Origin: Halomonas shengliensis
GTDB lineage: Bacteria; Pseudomonadota; Gammaproteobacteria; Pseudomonadales; Halomonadaceae
Direction: 5' to 3'
Length of the DNA: 64,000 nucleotides
Assembly (NCBI RefSeq): GCF_900104135.1
Contig: NZ_FNIV01000002.1
Coordinates: 248,001 to 312,000, forward strand
Shown here: positions 27,690 through 36,902 of the stretch, piece after piece
How the letters are laid out: each line of letters begins with the position of its first letter
Position numbering within the stretch: the first letter of the stretch is position 1
Program-made: the position numbers and the translations under genes
Notes under the pieces: model-generated
What the model saw: the letters and a program-made list of their open reading frames with translations, nothing else
What the model was told of the DNA's origin: nothing
The model's database searches: none

Positions 27690-29024
27690 ATGGATATCCA
27701 GCAGCTCATGACCCTCGCCGCCGCGCCGGCCAAGGCCTCTTCCCGCACTGGAGGAGAAGCCACCGGCGGCAGCGGCGCCTTCGCCAACCAGCTGACCCAG
27801 ATGGCGCAGGTGGCCACGGCGGCCAAGAGCGCTCCGGGCGCTAACTCAGCTCAGGGCGCCCGTGCCGACGGCGCCGCGGCATTCGACGCTTCCACCCTGG
27901 AGTCGCTGCGCCAGGCGCTGGGCCACGGCGATATGCAGGCGCTCGCGCAGTGGCTCGACGACACGGGCATGGCCCAGGGCGACGCCGAGTCGGTATTGCA
28001 GGAGCTGCAGGCCCTGCTTCAGCCTGGCGGCCAGGGCCCCGCCTCGCTGCTGCCGACCGAGCTCCAGGCGCGGATCGGTGACAGCGAGACCGCCCCAGCG
28101 ACCGCCGCTGAAGGCAACGAGGACGACGAGTGGTCTGCCCTGCGCGAGCGCCTCGCGCTGATCGATCAGGCCGGTCGGCTGACCGAGGGCGACCCGGCCG
28201 AGCTCGCACAGGCTGCCCTCACGCCCATGATGGCGACCCTCAGCCAGGGCGATGGCAGCCGACCGCTCGACTCCTTCAAGGGCGGCCCCGAGGCGACCTC
28301 GAGGGCGCCACTGCAGCACGCCATCCTGGAGGCGATGCAGCGCGCCGGCCAGGCGCAGACTCAGGCCGATGGCGCCGCGGCGCCTCGTCTGACGACTGCC
28401 GAGGCGCTGGGTAACGCCCTGGCCCGCCAGGCCGAGGTGCCCCCCGCCGTGACGCCGCCCTCCCAAGGCGAGGGTGGCCGGGCCAGCCTGCTGGAGGGGT
28501 TTTCTCCGCTGACCGCTAACCAGAGTGCGAAAGCCATGCCTGCCGCCGCCGGCCAGGCTGGCGCCCCCACGGCGACCGCCAGCCTGAGCGCACCGGTGGG
28601 CAGCCAGGCCTGGCCCCAGCAGCTCGGCCAGCAGCTGGTGCGCATGAGCCAGAGTGGCGGCGAGCAACGCCTCGAGCTGCAGCTGCACCCGGCCGAGCTG
28701 GGCCCCCTCTCGGTGAGCCTCAAGCTTGGTGAGCAGGGAGCCCAGGCGCAGTTCCTCTCGGCCCACGCCCAGGTCCGCCAGGTGCTCGAGCAGGCACTGC
28801 CGCAGTTGCGCGAGGCACTCGCCGAGCAGGGCATCGAGCTGGGTGAGGCCACGGTGGGCGAGCAACGCAGCGGCGGCGACGGTCGCGAGGCCGGCGAAGG
28901 TGACGCGCCGATGCTGGCGGGTGGCGCGGCCATCGAGGGCGGCGAGCCCGACCTTGAAGGACTCCCCGATACCGCCGCGGGGCGTGAGCTGCGCCTGGAC
29001 GGCCGGGTGGACCTCTACGCCTGA
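27690..29024 (+). CDS. fliK: Flagellar hook-length control protein FliK
   Basis: 444 aa. FliK measures the hook and tells FlhB to switch export from rod/hook to filament substrates. The N-terminal two thirds are Ala/Gln-rich and unstructured (ruler); the conserved C-terminal domain (about 300-400) has LRMSQ-like then LELQLHPAELGPLSVSL and LSAHAQVRQVLEQALPQLREAL. A second FliK-like protein is encoded at 50556. The start follows GAGGAG-type sequence upstream. Confidence 0.95.
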   Translation: MDIQQLMTLAAAPAKASSRTGGEATGGSGAFANQLTQMAQVATAAKSAPGANSAQGARADGAAAFDASTLESLRQALGHGDMQALAQWLDDTGMAQGDAESVLQELQALLQPGGQGPASLLPTELQARIGDSETAPATAAEGNEDDEWSALRERLALIDQAGRLTEGDPAELAQAALTPMMATLSQGDGSRPLDSFKGGPEATSRAPLQHAILEAMQRAGQAQTQADGAAAPRLTTAEALGNALARQAEVPPAVTPPSQGEGGRASLLEGFSPLTANQSAKAMPAAAGQAGAPTATASLSAPVGSQAWPQQLGQQLVRMSQSGGEQRLELQLHPAELGPLSVSLKLGEQGAQAQFLSAHAQVRQVLEQALPQLREALAEQGIELGEATVGEQRSGGDGREAGEGDAPMLAGGAAIEGGEPDLEGLPDTAAGRELRLDGRVDLYA

Positions 29025-29053
29025 GGTCGCGACGCCGCAAACCCTGAAGATGC

Positions 29054-29068
29054 GCCCGCAAGGCGGGC
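29054..29068 (+). terminator. Small stem-loop between fliK and fliL
   Basis: GCCCGC-AAG-GCGGGC in the 119-bp fliK-fliL gap, with no T-run. It may lessen read-through and separate two transcription units, fliFGHIJK and fliLMNOPQR. Confidence 0.35.
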
Positions 29069-29143
29069 CTGTTCGATTCATCAGCATGCCGTGATCGGCC
29101 ACATACTCCGGCCCAGGCATGACACGACACGATAGGTGCACGA

Positions 29144-29614
29144 ATGGCGAAATCTGCCGGCGGATCCCGCAAGCTGTTGTGGGTGATGATCCTGCTGCTG
29201 GTCCTCTCCTCCTCGGCCGCCGCGGTGGCCCTGTTCATGGTGTTCGACCAGCGTGATGCCTCGGCACAGGAGACCTCGACCCCCGTGGAACGGGCGGCGC
29301 CGATCTTCCTCTCCATCGAGCCCTTCACCGTCAATCTCGCCGACGATGACTACGGCTCGCGACTGCTCTATACCGGCATCACGCTGAAGCTCGGCGACGA
29401 AGGGACCCGCGAGCTGCTCGAGGAGTACATGCCCCAGGTGCGTAGCCGTCTGCTCACGCTGTTCTCCGGCCAGCAGGCCAGCAACCTGACCTCCGCGGAG
29501 GACAAGCAGCGCCTGGCCGACGAGATCATCGCCGCGCTGGAGACCCCGCTGGAGCCTGAGCAGCCGGCGCTGGCCATCGAGGACGTGCTGTTCACCGAGT
29601 TCATCGTCCAGTAG
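29144..29614 (+). CDS. fliL: Flagellar basal-body-associated protein FliL
   Basis: 156 aa, single-pass inner-membrane protein that rings the stator and supports torque. TM helix at about 9-33, then a periplasmic domain with FLSIEPFTVNLADDD (about 53-67) and the C-terminal DVLFTEFIVQ typical of the family. First gene after a 119-bp gap, so it probably begins the fliLMNOPQR unit. Confidence 0.96.
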   Translation: MAKSAGGSRKLLWVMILLLVLSSSAAAVALFMVFDQRDASAQETSTPVERAAPIFLSIEPFTVNLADDDYGSRLLYTGITLKLGDEGTRELLEEYMPQVRSRLLTLFSGQQASNLTSAEDKQRLADEIIAALETPLEPEQPALAIEDVLFTEFIVQ

Positions 29615-29639
29615 TCGGGCAGGAGACCCCCGAGACGCC

Positions 29640-30698
29640 ATGTCCCAAGACGACCTGCTGTCACAGGAAGAGATCGATGCCCTGCTCAAGGGCGTCAGCG
29701 GCGACGACGAGCCCGAGGCCAGTGGCGAGGGTAAGTCGCGCATCCGCCCCTATGATCCGGCCTCCCAGCACCGGATCATCCGCGAGCGCCTGCACGCCCT
29801 GGACATCATCAACGAGCGCTTCGCCCGCCACTTCCGCATGGCGCTGTTCAACCTGATCCGCCGCAGTGCGGACATCACCGTGGACGCGGTGCGCTACCAG
29901 AGCTACAGCGAGTTCTCGCGCAACGTGCCGGTACCCACCAACATCAACATCATCGCCATGAAGCCGCTGCGTGGCTCGGCGCTGATCGTGTTTCCCCCCA
30001 GCCTGGTGTTCATGGTGGTGGACAACCTGTTCGGCGGCGATGGTCGCTTCGTCACCAAGTCCGAGGGGCGCGAGTTCACCAACACCGAACAGCGCATCAT
30101 CCAGCGCCTGCTACAGCTGGCCATCGACGCCTACAGCGAATCGTGGAAGTCAGTCTACCCGCTGGAGATCTCCTACCTGCGCAGCGAGATGCAGTCGAAG
30201 TTCGCCAATATCACCAACTCGCCCAACGAGATCGTGGTCAACACCAGCTTCAACCTCGAGGTGGGCAACCTGGCCAGCAACTTCCAGATCTGCATGCCCT
30301 ACTCGATGATCGAGCCGCTGCGCGACCTGCTGACCAACCCCCTGAGCGACGGCAGCCATGACCAGGATGGCGCCTGGACCCGCCGCATCGCCGGGGAGAT
30401 TCGCCACTCCGAGGTGGAGCTGGTGGCCAAGTTCGCCGAGATCCCCAGCCGCATCTCGCATGTGATGTCGATGAAGGCGGGCGACGTGCTGCCGCTGGAG
30501 CTCCCCGAGACGGTGACCGCCAGCGTCGACGGCGTGCCGGTGATGGAGTGCGAGTACGGCAGCCAGCATGAACAGCGCGCCCTGCGGGTGCAGCGGATCT
30601 TCGACCATGCCGCCGATCACGCACCGGCCGACGCCTTCATCAAGGGATCCTCACCGCGGGGCGCCGCACCGAAAGCCAAGGAACCGAACCATGACTGA
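29640..30698 (+). CDS. fliM: Flagellar motor switch protein FliM
   Basis: 352 aa. Middle C-ring protein that binds phosphorylated CheY. The CheY-binding N-terminal peptide LLSQEEIDALLKG is present (about 6-18), followed by the CheC-like middle domain with its GGDGR loop and a C-terminal SpoA domain. The last 20 residues are Ala/Lys/Pro-rich. Overlaps fliN by 8 nt. Confidence 0.98.
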   Translation: MSQDDLLSQEEIDALLKGVSGDDEPEASGEGKSRIRPYDPASQHRIIRERLHALDIINERFARHFRMALFNLIRRSADITVDAVRYQSYSEFSRNVPVPTNINIIAMKPLRGSALIVFPPSLVFMVVDNLFGGDGRFVTKSEGREFTNTEQRIIQRLLQLAIDAYSESWKSVYPLEISYLRSEMQSKFANITNSPNEIVVNTSFNLEVGNLASNFQICMPYSMIEPLRDLLTNPLSDGSHDQDGAWTRRIAGEIRHSEVELVAKFAEIPSRISHVMSMKAGDVLPLELPETVTASVDGVPVMECEYGSQHEQRALRVQRIFDHAADHAPADAFIKGSSPRGAAPKAKEPNHD

Positions 30699-31200
30699 TC
30701 CCAACAAGCCCGATCAGAACATCAGCGACGACGACTGGGCCGCCGCCATGAACGAGCAGGAGGGCGACGCCCAGCCGAGCGAGGAGGATGACCCCTGGGC
30801 AGAGGCCCTGGCGGAGCAGCAGGCTGCCGAGGCCGCCGATCAGGAGCCCGAGCCAAGCCACGAACCCGCCCCCGAGGCCCGTGCGGCCAGCGGCAGCGTG
30901 TTCCGCCCCCTCGAGCAGGGCTCGGGCACGACCGAGGCCCGCGACCTCGAGATGATCATGGATATCCCGGTGAAGCTCACCGTGGAGCTGGGGCGAACCA
31001 AGCTGACCATCAAGCAGCTGCTGGAGCTGGCCCAAGGCTCGGTGATCGAACTCGATGGCCTGGCCGGCGAGCCCATGGACATCCTGATCAACGGCTACCT
31101 GATCGCCCAGGGCGAGGTGGTCGTGGTCGAGGACAAGTACGGCATCCGTATCACCGAGATCATCACCCCCTCCGAGCGGGTGCAGAAACTCAACCGATGA
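30691..31200 (+). CDS. fliN: Flagellar motor switch protein FliN
   Basis: 169 aa from the ATG at 30691, preceded by AAGGA; longer frames lie inside fliM. The SpoA domain fills the C-terminal 85 residues (MDIPVKLTVELGRTKL, then GEVVVVEDKYGIRITEI). The N-terminal 80 residues are strongly acidic and make this protein longer than E. coli FliN (137 aa). It is a C-ring base subunit and docks FliH. Confidence 0.97.
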   Translation: MTDPNKPDQNISDDDWAAAMNEQEGDAQPSEEDDPWAEALAEQQAAEAADQEPEPSHEPAPEARAASGSVFRPLEQGSGTTEARDLEMIMDIPVKLTVELGRTKLTIKQLLELAQGSVIELDGLAGEPMDILINGYLIAQGEVVVVEDKYGIRITEIITPSERVQKLNR

Positions 31201-31634
31201 ACGAGAACGCGGGCGACCAGGCACAGGCCGGCATCGAGGCCGCGGCCGCCGGCGGAGAATCGCTGCTGGGGCTGGCCATGCTGGGCAAGACCGCCGCCGC
31301 CCTGGGGCTGATCCTGGCGATCCTGTTCCTCGCCGCCGCGGCACTGCGCCGCTGGGGCCCCTACCAGCGTCGCCGTGGCGGGCAGCTCAGAGTCATCGAC
31401 AGCACCATGGTCGGCCCCAAGGAGCGGGTCGCGATCGTCCAGGTCAAGGAGACCTGGCTGGTGCTCGGGGTCGGCAACGGGCGAGTAGAGATGCTGCACA
31501 GCCTGCCGGCCGACAGCGAGTCCCCCGCCGAGGGTGATCAGGCTCCCCTGTTCGCGGACGGCGACAGCTTCGGCACCCGCTTCGCCAAGGCACTTAAGCG
31601 CAATGCCGGGCTCGACCGCAGGAGAGGCTCGTGA
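31197..31634 (+). CDS. fliO: Flagellar biogenesis protein FliO
   Basis: 145 aa. Membrane chaperone for FliP ring assembly. One TM helix (about 26-47) followed by [28 protein letters not shown], the FliO core. The ATG overlaps the fliN stop (ATGA), and the stop overlaps the fliP GTG. Confidence 0.94.
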   Translation: MNENAGDQAQAGIEAAAAGGESLLGLAMLGKTAAALGLILAILFLAAAALRRWGPYQRRRGGQLRVIDSTMVGPKERVAIVQVKETWLVLGVGNGRVEMLHSLPADSESPAEGDQAPLFADGDSFGTRFAKALKRNAGLDRRRGS

Positions 31635-32392
31635 TCCGGCGCAACCCCATGAGATGGAAGCTGCTCCTGCTGTTGATGGTCGCTGGCCTGCTGCTGCCGA
31701 CCCTCAGCATCGCCCAGGAGATCCCCGGCATCGTCAGCACCCCCACCGAGGACGGCGGCCAGCGCTGGTCGCTGTCGCTGCAGACGCTGCTGCTGCTCAG
31801 CTCGCTGGCCTTCCTGCCGGCCGCGTTGCTGATGATGACGAGCTTCACCCGGATCATCATCGTGCTCAGCCTGCTGCGCACCGCCATGGGCACCCAGGCC
31901 ACGCCACCCAACCAGATCCTGCTGGGCCTGGCGCTGTTCCTGACCTTCTTCATCATGGCGCCGGTGTTCAACCAGGTCTACGAGATGGCCTGGGTGCCGC
32001 TGGCCAACGACGAGATCGGCTTCGACCGCTTCCTGCAGCTGGCCCAAGGCCCCTTCCGCGAGTTCATGCTGGCCCAGACCCGGGAGCCGGACCTGGCGAT
32101 GTTCGCGCGCCTGGCCGATGTGGGTGAGCTGCAGGGCCCCGAGGATGTGCCGCTGCGCATCCTGGTGCCCTCCTTTGTCACCAGCGAGCTGAAGACCGCC
32201 TTCCAGATCGGCTTCACCATCTTCATTCCCTTCTTGATCATCGACCTGGTGGTGGCCAGCACCCTGATGTCGCTGGGCATGATGATGGTGCCGCCGATCA
32301 CCATCTCGCTGCCGTTCAAGCTGATGCTGTTCGTGCTGGTGGACGGCTGGCAGCTGATCATCGGCTCGCTGGCCGAGAGCTTCTATCTCTAG
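31631..32392 (+). CDS. fliP: Flagellar export gate protein FliP
   Basis: 253 aa if it starts at the GTG overlapping fliO; an ATG seven codons in (31649) directly precedes the signal peptide and may be the real start. N-terminal cleavable signal (about 7-29), then four TM helices with the conserved [19 protein letters not shown] and [27 protein letters not shown]. Core of the FliPQR export gate. Confidence 0.97.
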   Translation: MIRRNPMRWKLLLLLMVAGLLLPTLSIAQEIPGIVSTPTEDGGQRWSLSLQTLLLLSSLAFLPAALLMMTSFTRIIIVLSLLRTAMGTQATPPNQILLGLALFLTFFIMAPVFNQVYEMAWVPLANDEIGFDRFLQLAQGPFREFMLAQTREPDLAMFARLADVGELQGPEDVPLRILVPSFVTSELKTAFQIGFTIFIPFLIIDLVVASTLMSLGMMMVPPITISLPFKLMLFVLVDGWQLIIGSLAESFYL

Positions 32393-32428
32393 CCACGCCG
32401 TCCTGGCACTGAAACACGGGAGCCGCCC

Positions 32429-32698
32429 ATGACACCGGAAATGGTGATGAACATTGCCTACCAGGGAATGCGTGTGACACTGCTGCTGGCCGCGCCGCTG
32501 CTGCTGGCGGCGCTGGCCACCGGCCTGCTGGTCAGCCTCTTCCAGGCGGCGACCCAGATCAACGAGATGACCCTGTCGTTCATCCCCAAGATCCTCGCGG
32601 TATTCGCCGTCCTGGTACTGGCCGGCCCCTGGCTGCTCAAGCTGATCACCACCTTCACGCGGGAACTCTTCACCAACATCCCCGCGATGCTGATGTAG
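32429..32698 (+). CDS. fliQ: Flagellar export gate protein FliQ
   Basis: 89 aa, two TM helices, with the conserved LVSLFQAATQINEMTLSFIPK motif at about 35-55. Usual length. Four nucleotides separate it from fliR. Confidence 0.98.
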   Translation: MTPEMVMNIAYQGMRVTLLLAAPLLLAALATGLLVSLFQAATQINEMTLSFIPKILAVFAVLVLAGPWLLKLITTFTRELFTNIPAMLM

Positions 32699-32702
32699 CG
32701 CC

Positions 32703-33500
32703 ATGGTGGAGGTGACCTTCGACCAGCTCCATGGCTGGCTGGTGGCCTTCTTCTGGCCCTTCGCACGGATCACCGCGCTGATGCTGAGCGCCCCGCTCTG
32801 GGGGCACTCCAGCGTGCCTCGCCAGGCCAAGATCGCCGCCGCCGGAGCCATCGCCGTGGTGATCGCCCCGGTGCTGCCACCCATGCCGGAGGTGCCACTG
32901 TACTCCTGGGCGGGTCTGGGCATCCTGGTGGAGCAGACACTGATCGGCGCCGCCATCGGCCTCACGGTGCGCATCATCGTCTCGGTGGTACAAGCCTCGG
33001 GCGAGTTCATTGGCCTGCAGATGGGCCTGGCCTTCGCCACCTTCTTCGACCCCTCCAGCGGCACCAACATGATGGTGCTCTCCAGGGTGCTCTACATGAT
33101 CACCCTGCTGATGTTCCTGGCCTTCAACGCCCACCTGGTGGTGCTGGAGATTCTGGTGGCCAGCTTCGAGACGCTGCCCGTGGGTATCGGGCGCTTCAAT
33201 CCCGAGGCCTTCATCATGCTGGCCCGCTACGGCGGCACCATCTTCACCGCCGGCATGCTGCTGGCCCTGCCGCTGGTCGCCTCGCTGCTGATCATCAACC
33301 TGGCGCTGGGCATCCTCAACCGGTCGGCACCCCAACTGACGGTGTTCAACATCGGCTTCCCCGCCTCGCTCACCGTGGGGCTGGCGCTGCTGATGGTGCT
33401 GATGACCGACCTCGGCAGCTTCCTGGAGCGCCACTTCGCCAATGGCCTGGGCTTCCTCCAGGGCCTGCTGGAGACCCTGGCACCTCTCCCACCGCCCTGA
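32703..33500 (+). CDS. fliR: Flagellar export gate protein FliR
   Basis: 265 aa, about six TM helices, with LGLQMGLAFATFFDPSSG-type core (about 100-117). Completes the FliPQR gate. Last gene of the fli operon; flhB, which often follows fliR, is not here, and the next gene is convergent flgL. Confidence 0.97.
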   Translation: MVEVTFDQLHGWLVAFFWPFARITALMLSAPLWGHSSVPRQAKIAAAGAIAVVIAPVLPPMPEVPLYSWAGLGILVEQTLIGAAIGLTVRIIVSVVQASGEFIGLQMGLAFATFFDPSSGTNMMVLSRVLYMITLLMFLAFNAHLVVLEILVASFETLPVGIGRFNPEAFIMLARYGGTIFTAGMLLALPLVASLLIINLALGILNRSAPQLTVFNIGFPASLTVGLALLMVLMTDLGSFLERHFANGLGFLQGLLETLAPLPPP

Positions 33501-33510
33501 ACGCGAAGCC

Positions 33511-33548
33511 AAAAAAACCGCTTCGGCCGGGATGCAGCACCGAAGCGG
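33511..33548 (-). terminator. Rho-independent terminator for the flg operon
   Basis: On the minus strand: stem CCGCTTCGG / CCGAAGCGG (33518-33526 and 33540-33548) with a 13-nt loop, followed by seven T (AAAAAAA at 33511-33517 on the plus strand). It ends flgKL transcription; the same stem may also slow fliR transcripts. Confidence 0.85.
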
Positions 33549-33618
33549 GACAAGGACCATGACAGGGACAGGGGACTGCCATGGCCGGCAGGGAACAGGA
33601 TCAGAGCGGGGACGGGCC

Positions 33619-34899
33619 TCAGAGGTAGTTGAACAGCGACATGCCCTTCATGTCGGCGAAGGCCTTCTGGGAGGCCTGCAGGCCAACCTGGCGCAGGCTG
33701 TAGTCGCCGATCGCCTCGGCGTAGTCCAGGTCGACGAGGTCGGAGAGGGTCTGCTCGTAGTTGAGCATGCGGTTGCCGCCCACGCTGTCGACCACATCCA
33801 GCTCGTTGAGGCGCGCGCCCATCGAAGCGCGCACTGTCAGGACGTTATCCAGGCTATTGTCGAGTTCTCGCATCGTGGACGAGAGGGTGTTGCGGACATG
33901 GGCACGGTTTTCGTCAAGGCCCTGCTGGTCCATCTCCAGGACGTCGATGGCGTCCTTCAGCGACTTGAAGAGGTCTTGGTTGGCATCGCTATGGTCCGCA
34001 GGTCGTAACTGGATCTGATCGCCATCTGCTGGCAACCCGGATAGCGTGAGGCTTACACCACCGAACTGCAGGGTAGTGGCTTCCCCATCAGTGCCGAGAC
34101 TTCCCGACACAGGAATGGGGTTACCGTCCTCATCCTCTACAGCAACTGATGGAGTGCCACCAGTGATCGAAAAGGTAAGCGTCATACCCCTGCCATAATC
34201 AGGGTCATCCGGATCGACGCGACTGGGACCCTTGAAGGTGACCGAGCCCTGATTGCGGTCGAAACCCGCCTGGGTACCGATGCTGTCACCTCCAGTGCGC
34301 TCGGCACGGGCCACATAGCCGGCACCACTGGGCACGCTCTGGAAGATGGTCTCCCCGTTATCCGCCACCGGCATCAGCCGTGAGGCATCGATACGCTGGG
34401 CGCGAGTATTATCGTCACCCTTGTAGGTAACGCCAGAAACACCCTCACCGCTGGTACGGGCGAAGGGGGGGGAGTCGTCCTGGTAACCACCGAACAGATA
34501 GCGGCCATTGCCGTCGGTGGCATTGGCCTGGCCGACCAGCGTCTCGTAGATTCCACGCAATTCCGAGGCCACCGACTGGCGATCCACGTCGCTCAAGGTA
34601 TCGCTGGAGGCCTGCACCAGCAGCGTCTTGGCGCTGGTGATGGCATCACCCACGCTGTTGAGAACGCTCTCGCCCTGAGCCAAGGAATTGCGCGCCGAGA
34701 CCCGCGCATCGGCAAACTGCTGGGTCACCGCGCGAGCCTGGTCGACGCCCACCGCCCGCGAGGCGGCCTGGGGATCGTCGGAGGGATTGACTACCCGGCG
34801 CCCGCTGGCGATCTGCTGGCTGACCTTGAGAAAGTCGTTCTGCTGACGATTCATGGACGCAATACCCTGATCGTACATGGTAGCTGTACTGATGCGCAT
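33619..34899 (-). CDS. flgL: Hook-filament junction protein FlgL
   Basis: 426 aa. FlgL (HAP3) joins hook and filament. The N-terminal helix (MRISTATMYDQGIASMNRQQ) and C-terminal flagellin-like helices (about 330-420) are conserved. The middle, about 170-310 (34000-34400), is a variable surface domain with visibly more AT than its flanks. Co-transcribed with flgK, 14 bp upstream. Confidence 0.96.
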   Translation of the reverse strand: MRISTATMYDQGIASMNRQQNDFLKVSQQIASGRRVVNPSDDPQAASRAVGVDQARAVTQQFADARVSARNSLAQGESVLNSVGDAITSAKTLLVQASSDTLSDVDRQSVASELRGIYETLVGQANATDGNGRYLFGGYQDDSPPFARTSGEGVSGVTYKGDDNTRAQRIDASRLMPVADNGETIFQSVPSGAGYVARAERTGGDSIGTQAGFDRNQGSVTFKGPSRVDPDDPDYGRGMTLTFSITGGTPSVAVEDEDGNPIPVSGSLGTDGEATTLQFGGVSLTLSGLPADGDQIQLRPADHSDANQDLFKSLKDAIDVLEMDQQGLDENRAHVRNTLSSTMRELDNSLDNVLTVRASMGARLNELDVVDSVGGNRMLNYEQTLSDLVDLDYAEAIGDYSLRQVGLQASQKAFADMKGMSLFNYL

Positions 34900-34913
34900 A
34901 GTACTCTCCCGAA

Positions 34914-36839
34914 TCAGTTACGCAGGCCGAGGATGGTGTCGAGGACGGTGGTGCCGGTATCGATGACGCGGGCGTTGGCCTGGTAGAACTGCTGGTAGCG
35001 AATCAGGTTGGCCGCCTCCTCGTCCAGGTTGACGCCGGACTCCGACTGCTGCACCGCTTCCAGCTGCCTGGTCAGCCCCTGCTGGGCATCGAGGTTGGCC
35101 TGGACGATATTGGTGCGGTTGCCTACATCGCTGACCATGGCGCCATAGGCACCGCTGAAGGAGGCGCTCCCGCCCACCGTCAGCTTGTCCTGCAGAGCCT
35201 GCATTGCCAGGGCGTTCTCGTTATTGCCGGTGCCGAAATCTCCACGGCTCAAGGTCAGCGAGGCTTCGTTTCCGCTGGCCGGCAGCTCACCCAAGGTGAA
35301 ACTGACACCGTCAATTGTCAGTCTATCACCTGCCGCAAGGGGATCACTGCCCGCAGTTAACTCTGCACCATCGCGAAATACTTTAGTTACGGAATCATCA
35401 GCGACGCTAAAGGTGCCATTGCTTTCAACAGACAGCGTGTGTCCGGCAACTCCAGCATTCGGAAGAGGGTTATTACCAGCCAAGACACTGCTGACTTCGA
35501 GATCCCCGTCCTGTTCTACCAAAGAGGACGCGGCCAGCTTGTCGAGGTCATCGATGGCGGTTTCCATATTGGCCGCCGCACGGCGCACGGGCTGGACTTC
35601 GAAGCGATCCCCCTCCTGCGCACTGGTCAGGTTATCGAACTCGAGGGTGATGCCACCGAAGCTCAAGGTGTTGGTATCGCTATCGAAGGTGGCATCCACG
35701 ACCTCACCGCTACCCTTACTGACCACTTCGAAGTGATCGGCATCGGTGGGATCAGCGGTGTTTACCCTCACCTCATAATCGGTAGCCCTGACGTCATCCA
35801 AGCGGGTTTCATAGAAGCTGGCGGTCGCCGTGGCACCAGGGTCGGAGTTGCCGTCATCCGAATACACCTGTGGCTCGCCGATAAGGAAGAGGTCACCGCC
35901 CTGAGCGCCATCAAGATCGGCCCCCAGGGCATGCTGGGCATTGAGCCCGCTGGCAAGGGAAACCGCCAGTTGGCCGATCTGGTTCTGAGTCTTGTCCAGG
36001 GTCTCGCTGCGGAAGTCCATCAGGCCGCCCAGGGTGCCGCCGGTCACGGTATCCTCATCCAGCGCCACCAGGTCACCGTTGGAGCCACGATAGCCCAGCA
36101 CGGTGCGCTGGGGATCATTCGGCGAGTCCATCGCCTCCAGGCGGTAGTGCTGGGTGCCGGCCACCAGCGGCTGACCATTGGGCAGGCTGATGTTGTAGGT
36201 CTTGCCGTCCTGGATATTCAGCCGCACGTCCATGCGCTCGCTGAGCTCATGCACCATCTGGTCACGCTGGTTGAGCAGGCTGTTGGGCGCCTCGCCGCTG
36301 CGCGCCCGGGCCAGGGCGATCTCGCGGTTGATATCGGCCAGCTGCTCGGTGGCGTTGTTGATCTGGGTGACCTCGTCGGCGATCTGGCCGTTGATCCCTT
36401 CCTGCATGTCCTGCAGGTAGCCGTCGAAGGAGCGGAACTGGGCGGTCAGGGTATCAGCGGCGCCCAGCACGCCCTGGCGGGCGGCGGGGTCGGAGGGGGC
36501 ACTGGCCAGGTCCTCCATGGCGGAGAAGAAGTTCTGCATCAGCGGTGCCAGGCCGGCCTCACGGTCGGCCAGCAGGCTGTCGATCTGCTCGACCTGCTGG
36601 TTGTAGGCCTCCAGTGCGCTGGACTTGCTGGTGGCCGCGTTGAGCTGGGAGGCCACGTACTGGTTGAACTGGCGCTGGATGTCGTTGACCTGCACGCCGC
36701 CACCCGCACGGCTCTCGCCGAGCACGGTCACTTCGCGGTTGTACCCCGGTGTATAAACGTTGCTGATGTTGTTGCTGGTGCTGTTCAGGGCATTCTGGGC
36801 GGCGTTAAGGCCGCTCAGCCCTGTCGAGAAGATACTCAT
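34914..36839 (-). CDS. flgK: Hook-filament junction protein FlgK
   Basis: 641 aa, longer than the 547 aa of E. coli FlgK. HAP1; N-terminal MSIFSTGLSGLNAAQNALNSTSNNISNVYTPGYNRE-type helix and C-terminal NLDEEAANLIRYQQFYQANARVI are conserved and form the tube wall. The extra length is in the exposed central part (about 330-540; 35220-35850), where base composition is noticeably lower in GC, pointing to fast evolution or exchange. A sigma-28 promoter lies directly upstream. Confidence 0.97.
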   Translation of the reverse strand: MSIFSTGLSGLNAAQNALNSTSNNISNVYTPGYNREVTVLGESRAGGGVQVNDIQRQFNQYVASQLNAATSKSSALEAYNQQVEQIDSLLADREAGLAPLMQNFFSAMEDLASAPSDPAARQGVLGAADTLTAQFRSFDGYLQDMQEGINGQIADEVTQINNATEQLADINREIALARARSGEAPNSLLNQRDQMVHELSERMDVRLNIQDGKTYNISLPNGQPLVAGTQHYRLEAMDSPNDPQRTVLGYRGSNGDLVALDEDTVTGGTLGGLMDFRSETLDKTQNQIGQLAVSLASGLNAQHALGADLDGAQGGDLFLIGEPQVYSDDGNSDPGATATASFYETRLDDVRATDYEVRVNTADPTDADHFEVVSKGSGEVVDATFDSDTNTLSFGGITLEFDNLTSAQEGDRFEVQPVRRAAANMETAIDDLDKLAASSLVEQDGDLEVSSVLAGNNPLPNAGVAGHTLSVESNGTFSVADDSVTKVFRDGAELTAGSDPLAAGDRLTIDGVSFTLGELPASGNEASLTLSRGDFGTGNNENALAMQALQDKLTVGGSASFSGAYGAMVSDVGNRTNIVQANLDAQQGLTRQLEAVQQSESGVNLDEEAANLIRYQQFYQANARVIDTGTTVLDTILGLRN

Positions 36840-36867
36840 GAGGCGTTTCCCTTGGCCGTTACCCTAG

Positions 36868-36894
36868 TGATCGGCAGCGAGCCGAGAATCTTGA
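36868..36894 (-). promoter_or_regulatory. Sigma-28 promoter for flgKL
   Basis: On the minus strand TCAAGATT, 11-nt spacer, GCCGATCA, in the flgJ-flgK gap. A late promoter for flgKL is also known in enterobacteria. Confidence 0.75.
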
Positions 36895-36902
36895 GGCCCA
36901 AT

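Noticed and set aside
29054..29068. Strong intrinsic terminator after fliK
   Set aside because: Only a 6-bp stem and no T-run; kept only as a weak stem-loop.
31538..33070. 510-codon minus-strand frame opposite fliPQR
   Set aside because: His/Gln-rich product without motifs; fliP, fliQ and fliR on the other strand are unmistakable.
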